From: Bacteroidales bacterium
GTDB lineage: Bacteria; Bacteroidota; Bacteroidia; Bacteroidales; UBA932
NCBI GenBank assembly: GCA_017429205.1
Contig: JAFRPH010000029.1
Span: 1-64,000, forward strand
Length of the DNA stretch: 64,000 nt
Reading direction: 5' to 3'
The notes below the pieces were generated by a model. That model was not told the origin of the DNA and did not search any database. It saw nothing but the letters and a program-made list of their open reading frames with translations. The translations under genes and the position numbers were made by a program. Positions 60,634-64,000 of the stretch are shown here, piece by piece. Position 1 is the first letter of the stretch, and the number at the start of each line of letters is the position of its first letter.

Positions 60634-61611
60634 ATGTACAAACCACCTTTCACCGTATCGGCCAAGGCCATCAATCTGATTGCGAAGATTTCCAGTCAGT
60701 TGGAAAGATATGCAATCCGGATGGAACAGGAGGACACTTTGCGGCTCAGAAGAGCCAACCGGATCAAAACCATTCACTCCTCCCTGGCCATCGAAGGAAA
60801 TACCCTGTCCGAGGGTGAAGTGCTGGCGGTTCTGGAAGGCAAAAAGGTTGTCGCTCCCCTGAAAGAGATCCAGGAAGTCAAGAATGCCATCAAGACCTAC
60901 GAACTCTATCCCAAACTCAATCCCTTCTCAATCCAGGACCTCCTTCTGGCCCATGGTACGATGATGTCTGGCCTTGTCGATGAAGCCGGGATGTTCAGAA
61001 AAGGGGGCGTCGGGGTTTTTGACGGGGAGAAGCCCATCCATATCGCTCCCCCGGCGGACAGGGTCAGGGACTTGATGAACGACCTATTTGGATGGCTGGA
61101 GAATGCCGATGACCATCTGCTCATCCGGAGTTGTGTCTTCCATTATGAGTTTGAATTCATCCACCCTTTTGCCGACGGGAACGGAAGAATCGGCCGTCTC
61201 TGGCAATCTCTTATCCTCGGCCAGCTGAATCCGATTTTCGAGCATCTTCCTGTCGAGAACATGGTCTATTCCAACCAACAGGCTTATTACCACGCCATCA
61301 ACCGGAGTTCCGGCCTCGGCGACAGTGGCCCCTTCATCGACTTCATGCTGGAAGAGATTCTGAACGCACTCGTCGGCCATCAAGGGAAATCCAATGCCAA
61401 CATTGCCGATGAGAAAGGCCTCAACTACCAGCAGCAAAGAGTCTTGGGATATATTCGTGCTGACAGGCATATCACCGCAGCGAAGATTGCTGCAGACCTG
61501 GACATGAGTGCCCGCCAAATAGAACGGATGCTTGCCGACATGAAAGCCAAAGGCATCATCCGACGGATCGGCGCCAACAGGAACGGCTATTGGGAAATCG
61601 TCGAAGATTGA
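60634..61611 (+). CDS. Fic-family protein with N-terminal inhibitory motif and C-terminal winged helix
   Basis: A 325-residue Fic protein, a family that usually transfers AMP from ATP to a target hydroxyl. The active-site loop is complete: HPFADGNGRIGR (His177 to Arg188). The inhibitory motif is in the same chain, SSLAIEGN (residues 49-56, Glu54), so it is a class II Fic and needs no separate antitoxin. Residues about 255-325 look like a winged helix (HITAAKIAADLDMSARQIER) and could bind DNA. It is AT-richer than the core genes, with an iterated operator, and lies at the start of a patchy region, so it may be acquired. Targets are unknown. Confidence 0.93.
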   Translation: MYKPPFTVSAKAINLIAKISSQLERYAIRMEQEDTLRLRRANRIKTIHSSLAIEGNTLSEGEVLAVLEGKKVVAPLKEIQEVKNAIKTYELYPKLNPFSIQDLLLAHGTMMSGLVDEAGMFRKGGVGVFDGEKPIHIAPPADRVRDLMNDLFGWLENADDHLLIRSCVFHYEFEFIHPFADGNGRIGRLWQSLILGQLNPIFEHLPVENMVYSNQQAYYHAINRSSGLGDSGPFIDFMLEEILNALVGHQGKSNANIADEKGLNYQQQRVLGYIRADRHITAAKIAADLDMSARQIERMLADMKAKGIIRRIGANRNGYWEIVED

Positions 61612-61649
61612 CAATCCACACCTATCGCGAGGTCTGTAACCCACTGATG

Positions 61650-62016
61650 TATAACAAAAAACCGCCGCTTACAAGGCGCCGGAGACATATGGTGAGGTTG
61701 TTTCAGGTGCAAGGGACGTCGTACTTGTCCCGTTGCTTATGTCTTTTAACCCTTTCGGAGGCGCAAAGCGCCGACCGGGGGAGTTTGAGGGGGCGCAGCC
61801 CCTTCAATGAAGTCTTAACGGAAAACCGCTCAGCGGTTTTCCAGTAGCGGGAGTGGGTCACGTACACACAAGCTCACCTCCGCTCTTTAACGACGCAAAA
61901 CACCAGCTGAACCACCTAAAAAGACCTGACCGCCGGACTAATTGTGAGACCGAATATGTGCCAAAGAACTACTGGTCGCAAATAAGTTCAAATATCAGCG
62001 ACCATGGGCAAATATA
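61650..62016 (-). ncRNA. Possible structured non-coding RNA
   Basis: On the minus strand a TATATTTG box (62016-62009) could start a transcript that runs through all the hairpins listed for this stretch and ends at a GC hairpin followed by TTTTTT (about 61680-61655). I checked for marks of RNase P RNA and tmRNA and found none. No Rfam class is recognised. This is a weak call based on promoter, terminator and folding signals only. Confidence 0.25.
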
Positions 62017-62206
62017 GAACAAAACCGCCGAATATCCAATCGCCGAATTTATGCCGCCGTTCCTACTCCAATCAAACACCATCATCCTCGAGAACATTCA
62101 TCGGCTCATGATAACAGCGCGGATTGTCGGGTAGTCATTCTCCACTCGTTTCGGGAATGTGTTGTGATCGCTGAATCTATGAGCCGGAAGAATTAGCCGT
62201 TATAGA

Positions 62207-62239
62207 TTCCGCCCGTGAATGGATTGGGGAGAAGGGGGC
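62207..62239 (+). repeat. 33-base direct repeat, left copy
   Basis: Matches 63499-63531 at 29 of 33 positions. It begins TTCCGCCCGTGAATGGATTG and ends AGAAGGGGGC. The two copies flank the gene at 62279-63307 and its upstream region. Each lies just beyond the 3' end of a minus-strand reading frame. Confidence 0.65.
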
Positions 62240-62278
62240 CTATCGCCTTATCACCCGAGATGATTCGCCGTCTCTTGC

Positions 62279-63307
62279 CTAAAATTGCATCGTGAGCCCG
62301 TAGCCGGACGGGGAGGGGCCGATGTTGACTTGCAGGGCGTAGGGAGTGCCATCAAGACGGCGCAGGGCTGACAGGCGTGAGGCACCGAGCTGGATGGCGG
62401 AGAAGCCCAGATTGGCGACGAGGGCGCTGCCCGCCATCGTGAAGACCGCCCAGGGAATCTCAGTCTTAAGGACGGGCCAGTTCTCATAGTGCGGGAGAGT
62501 TATCTCGGCACTTCTGGAAGGACGGGCTTTAAGTTCCGCGAAGGATGCCGCGACACCCCCGATGCCAAGGACGGACAAGGCTGCACCTCCCCAAATCAGA
62601 CCTTTCGATGATGCTGCTGTCGGAAGAGGCCTTTCCCCGACGGGTTTCTGAATGGATTTGCGAAAGCCGAAATAAGGGACGGCGCAATCTGTGATTCCCG
62701 CCAGTGTCATCCCCATGAAAAACATCGAAGACGCCATCCAGAAAGGATCGTAAGTGGTTGTCTCGGTATAGCGGTTCGGCCATTTCATTTTGTCCAGTCC
62801 CTCGGTGGGGACTCTTTCCATATGGCCTGAGCCCGAGCGTGCCTGCGGAAAGGAAATCAGGCTCCCCAGAATTCCCACTCCCAGTTTTCCAAATCCGGTC
62901 AAGGTCTGCGTACGGTAAGGCCGGTAAACCACATTATAATAGCCGGATCCATAGAATGACTGTATCTCTTCCGGCGTCAGCGCGAGCACCCCTTCCGCTT
63001 TTACACGAATCGGGGATTCATCGAAAGATGGTGCGGACAGGACATTGTCCCTCAACAGAACTCCATCCCGGAAGTCCAAGCGGAACCCGTCTGCGAACCG
63101 GATGGCATCAACGTCGGAAAAAGGGATGACCTGCTTATTACCCGACCGCTTGATATGGACCTTCCCGTTGGCGATGGATGTCACCTTCGCCGTCACCACA
63201 TCCCGCTTGCTGCCGTACAGGGTATCCAGGGCAGCTGGCCCTTCCTGAGCCTCCAACCCGATAGTTGCCACCACCAGGCCTATCAGAACAATAAGTGATC
63301 TTTTCAT
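62279..63307 (-). CDS. Exported protein of unknown function with hydrophobic segments
   Basis: A 342-residue protein. ATG 63307 opens a signal-like sequence (MKRSLIVLIGLVVATIGLEA). Residues about 30-80 are beta-rich (VVTAKVTSIANGKVHIKRSG, VIPFSDVDAIRFADG), like domains that note a stored conversion of enzyme or lipid signals but with no named family that I can fix. Three later hydrophobic segments occur (SSMFFMGMTLAGI, LIWGGAALSVLGIGGVAASF, AVFTMAGSALVANLGFSAIQ). The leader carries two related palindromic repeats and the gene is flanked by 33-base direct repeats. Function unknown. Confidence 0.7.
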   Translation of the reverse strand: MKRSLIVLIGLVVATIGLEAQEGPAALDTLYGSKRDVVTAKVTSIANGKVHIKRSGNKQVIPFSDVDAIRFADGFRLDFRDGVLLRDNVLSAPSFDESPIRVKAEGVLALTPEEIQSFYGSGYYNVVYRPYRTQTLTGFGKLGVGILGSLISFPQARSGSGHMERVPTEGLDKMKWPNRYTETTTYDPFWMASSMFFMGMTLAGITDCAVPYFGFRKSIQKPVGERPLPTAASSKGLIWGGAALSVLGIGGVAASFAELKARPSRSAEITLPHYENWPVLKTEIPWAVFTMAGSALVANLGFSAIQLGASRLSALRRLDGTPYALQVNIGPSPSGYGLTMQF

Positions 63308-63342
63308 GGCTGAATTCAGATGATAGTGCATCCTATTTAGAT

Positions 63343-63422
63343 AGTGCAATTCACTTCAAAGGCTAAATGTATATTGATTGTTTCAATCGTGAATTCTAAT
63401 TAGAAGTGCAACACACTTCAAA
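63343..63422. repeat. Two related 18-base repeats with internal palindromes in the leader of the unknown gene
   Basis: AGTGCAATTCACTTCAAA (63343-63360) and AGTGCAACACACTTCAAA (63405-63422) match at 15 of 18 positions. The second lies in GAAGTG-N5-CACTTC (63403-63419), a perfect palindrome, and the first contains AGTG-N5-CACT. A short GATTG/CAATC inverted repeat (63376-63388) lies between. They look like binding sites for a dimeric regulator. Confidence 0.5.
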
Positions 63423-63425
63423 AAT

Positions 63426-63433
63426 CAAAGATA
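63426..63433 (-). promoter_or_regulatory. -7 box of the unknown exported protein gene
   Basis: TATCTTTG on the minus strand, 119 bases before the ATG at 63307, leaving a long leader that contains the repeats at 63343-63422. Confidence 0.5.
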
Positions 63434-63498
63434 TACAATCTTTTCCACTATTCCTACGGCATTTTGTAACCAGTAAATTTTTGGGGACTATACATCAT

Positions 63499-63531
63499 TT
63501 CCGCCCATGAAAGGATTGGGGTGGAGGGGGC
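63499..63531 (+). repeat. 33-base direct repeat, right copy
   Basis: Partner of 62207-62239, differing at 4 positions. It ends one base from the stop codon of the FtsX remnant. Confidence 0.65.
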
Positions 63532-63532
63532 A

Positions 63533-63799
63533 TTATTCTTTCTTCAGTTCCTCCGCTGGATTCGTCTTGGCTGCCTTGAGGGTCTGCCAGAGGACGGAGA
63601 GGAAAGCGACAATCGTGGCGATCACAACGGTCACGACAAACACCAATCCATAACTGGAGATTCGGTAGGAGTATTGTTCTAGAAGCCTGGAAGCAAGCCA
63701 GATGGAAATGGGTGTGGCGATGACGGCGGCCAAACCCAGAAGAACAAGATACTCCATGACCGTTTTCCAGATTTCCTGCTCGACTGTACTACCGAAAAC
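63533..63799 (-). pseudogene. C-terminal remnant of an FtsX/MacB-type ABC transporter permease
   Basis: An 88-codon open stretch that starts, without a start codon of its own, directly after the stop of the TlpA-like gene. It reads VFGSTVEQEIWKTVMEYLVL, then TPISIWLASRLLEQYSYRI, a further membrane segment, and ends TNPAEELKKE. This is the usual last 90 residues of Bacteroidota FtsX-domain permeases, which are normally near 800 residues. Everything before it is missing. A Met at residue 15 would give a 74-residue product, but one with only two membrane segments is unlikely to work. It looks like a leftover from deletion or recombination. Confidence 0.75.
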
Positions 63800-64000
63800 C
63801 TAATCATCCAGCGCAGCGGCCAGTTTGTCCATCTCGGAAGGCCGGGGAGCATGTAGGTTGACGATGTTTCCTTTCTCGTCGATAATCAGGTACCAGGGAA
63901 CCGCCAACGTGCCGTTCTGGTCAAATAACTTACGGAGATCTTGCAAAAGAGCCTCGCTGGCCCGGATGTGCTCTCCGTTCAAACCATAGAAAGACACCAT
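63800..64000 (-). CDS. TlpA-like thioredoxin-fold protein, 5' end beyond the window
   Basis: The last 66 codons of a gene entering from the right edge. The reading frame has LAVPWYLIIDEKGNIVNLHA, the cis-Pro strand and following hairpin of TlpA/ResA-type thioredoxin domains, then the APRPSEMDKL ending common in Bacteroidota members. The CxxC active site would lie outside the window. The Met at 64000 is simply the first codon seen and need not be the start. Its stop codon is immediately followed by the FtsX remnant. Confidence 0.8.
   Translation of the reverse strand: MVSFYGLNGEHIRASEALLQDLRKLFDQNGTLAVPWYLIIDEKGNIVNLHAPRPSEMDKLAAALDD

Larger units (their letters stand above)
61612..62278. other. 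667-base stretch with no convincing gene; several hairpins
   Basis: No frame here looks coding. The left half is rich in inverted repeats: a bulged hairpin within an outer stem (AGACATA 61683-61689 with TATGTCT 61738-61744), GGCGC-AAA-GCGCC near 61770, GGGGC-GCA-GCCCC near 61795, and a 10-base-pair stem GGAAAACCGC-TCA-GCGGTTTTCC (61820-61842). The right half has an inverted repeat TGGTCGC/GCGACCA (61973-62004), a minus-strand promoter-like box (62009-62016) and a 33-base repeat (62207-62239). It may hold a structured RNA or the remains of a mobile element. Confidence 0.55.

Noticed and set aside
60634..61611. Fic toxin with a separate small antitoxin (class I)
   Set aside because: The inhibitory S-x-x-x-E-G-N motif is inside the Fic chain, and there is no small gene in front of it.
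61590..61847. A small plus-strand gene after the Fic gene
   Set aside because: The frame runs through several perfect hairpins, starts inside fic and gives a Leu/Arg/Ser-rich chain without features.
61650..62016. RNase P RNA or tmRNA on the minus strand
   Set aside because: The conserved RNase P core (GAGGAAAGTCC, ACAGAAA) and a tmRNA tag reading frame with Ala-Ala end are not found.

Overview
This window comes from a GC-rich member of the Bacteroidota, most likely Bacteroidales. The evidence is a SusC/SusD pair, GH92/GH2/GH31/GH43 enzymes on lipoprotein or Sec signals, a CotH-family lipoprotein, a fused NagB-LmbE protein, and promoters of the Bacteroides type (-33 TTTG, -7 TAnnTTTG, usually TATCTTTG). 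Genes are dense, many overlap as ATGA, and ribosome binding sites are not evident. No complete rRNA, tRNA or CRISPR array was found.

Layout. 1-1226: the right end of an integrative element, with a truncated tyrosine integrase, a 3'-tRNA-like attachment core and the terminator that would have served the tRNA. 1261-4480: a membrane protein, then a secreted hydrolase and a transglutaminase-like protein. 4553-10164: a housekeeping block of transhydrogenase pntB-pntA2-pntA1, citrate synthase and isocitrate dehydrogenase, linking TCA carbon entry to NADPH supply. 10428-13108: a DUF1080-PHP lipoprotein and an AbrB-acyltransferase pair with a clear autoregulatory operator. 13167-17400: an operon of GH20-like protein, double-domain esterase and YfcC-type transporter, divergent from a CotH lipoprotein. 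19212-21761: a large membrane-spanning regulator with an outside kelch/LamG-like sensor and an inside SARP-like DNA-binding region.

22705-44356 is one large polysaccharide utilization locus on the minus strand in two transcription units. The first is GH2, SGNH-GH43, GH92 and GH31. The second is a surface lipoprotein, SusC, SusD, a DUF3823 protein, a GH71/99-like protein, GH43 and a tandem GH71/99-like protein. The enzyme set suggests an alpha-mannose-containing glycan with side branches, but the substrate is inferred. 45742-50878 is a five-gene operon (two Gfo/Idh/MocA oxidoreductases, a double DUF1080 protein, ApbE and a small membrane protein) that resembles the redox route of glycoside cleavage through 3-keto sugars. 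50981-59289 runs rightwards: a double-domain esterase, then a run of lipoprotein, nucleotide phosphodiesterase, zinc peptidase, NagB-LmbE, NagB and a beta-lactamase-fold hydrolase. From about 60440 to the end the DNA looks more AT-rich and patchy: a Fic protein with repeated operator sites, a 667-base stretch with no gene and several hairpins, an unknown envelope protein flanked by 33-base direct repeats, an FtsX remnant and the end of a TlpA-like gene.

The observation I rate highest is not a gene. Four promoter regions (upstream of the GH20/CotH pair, the SusC operon, the GH2 operon and a secreted hydrolase) carry phased arrays of TTAA boxes at about 11-12 base spacing. Their positions relative to the -7 box agree in pairs. 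This looks like an operator of an unknown shared regulator. The 11-base phasing recalls SARP binding sites, and a membrane SARP-like regulator is encoded inside the window.
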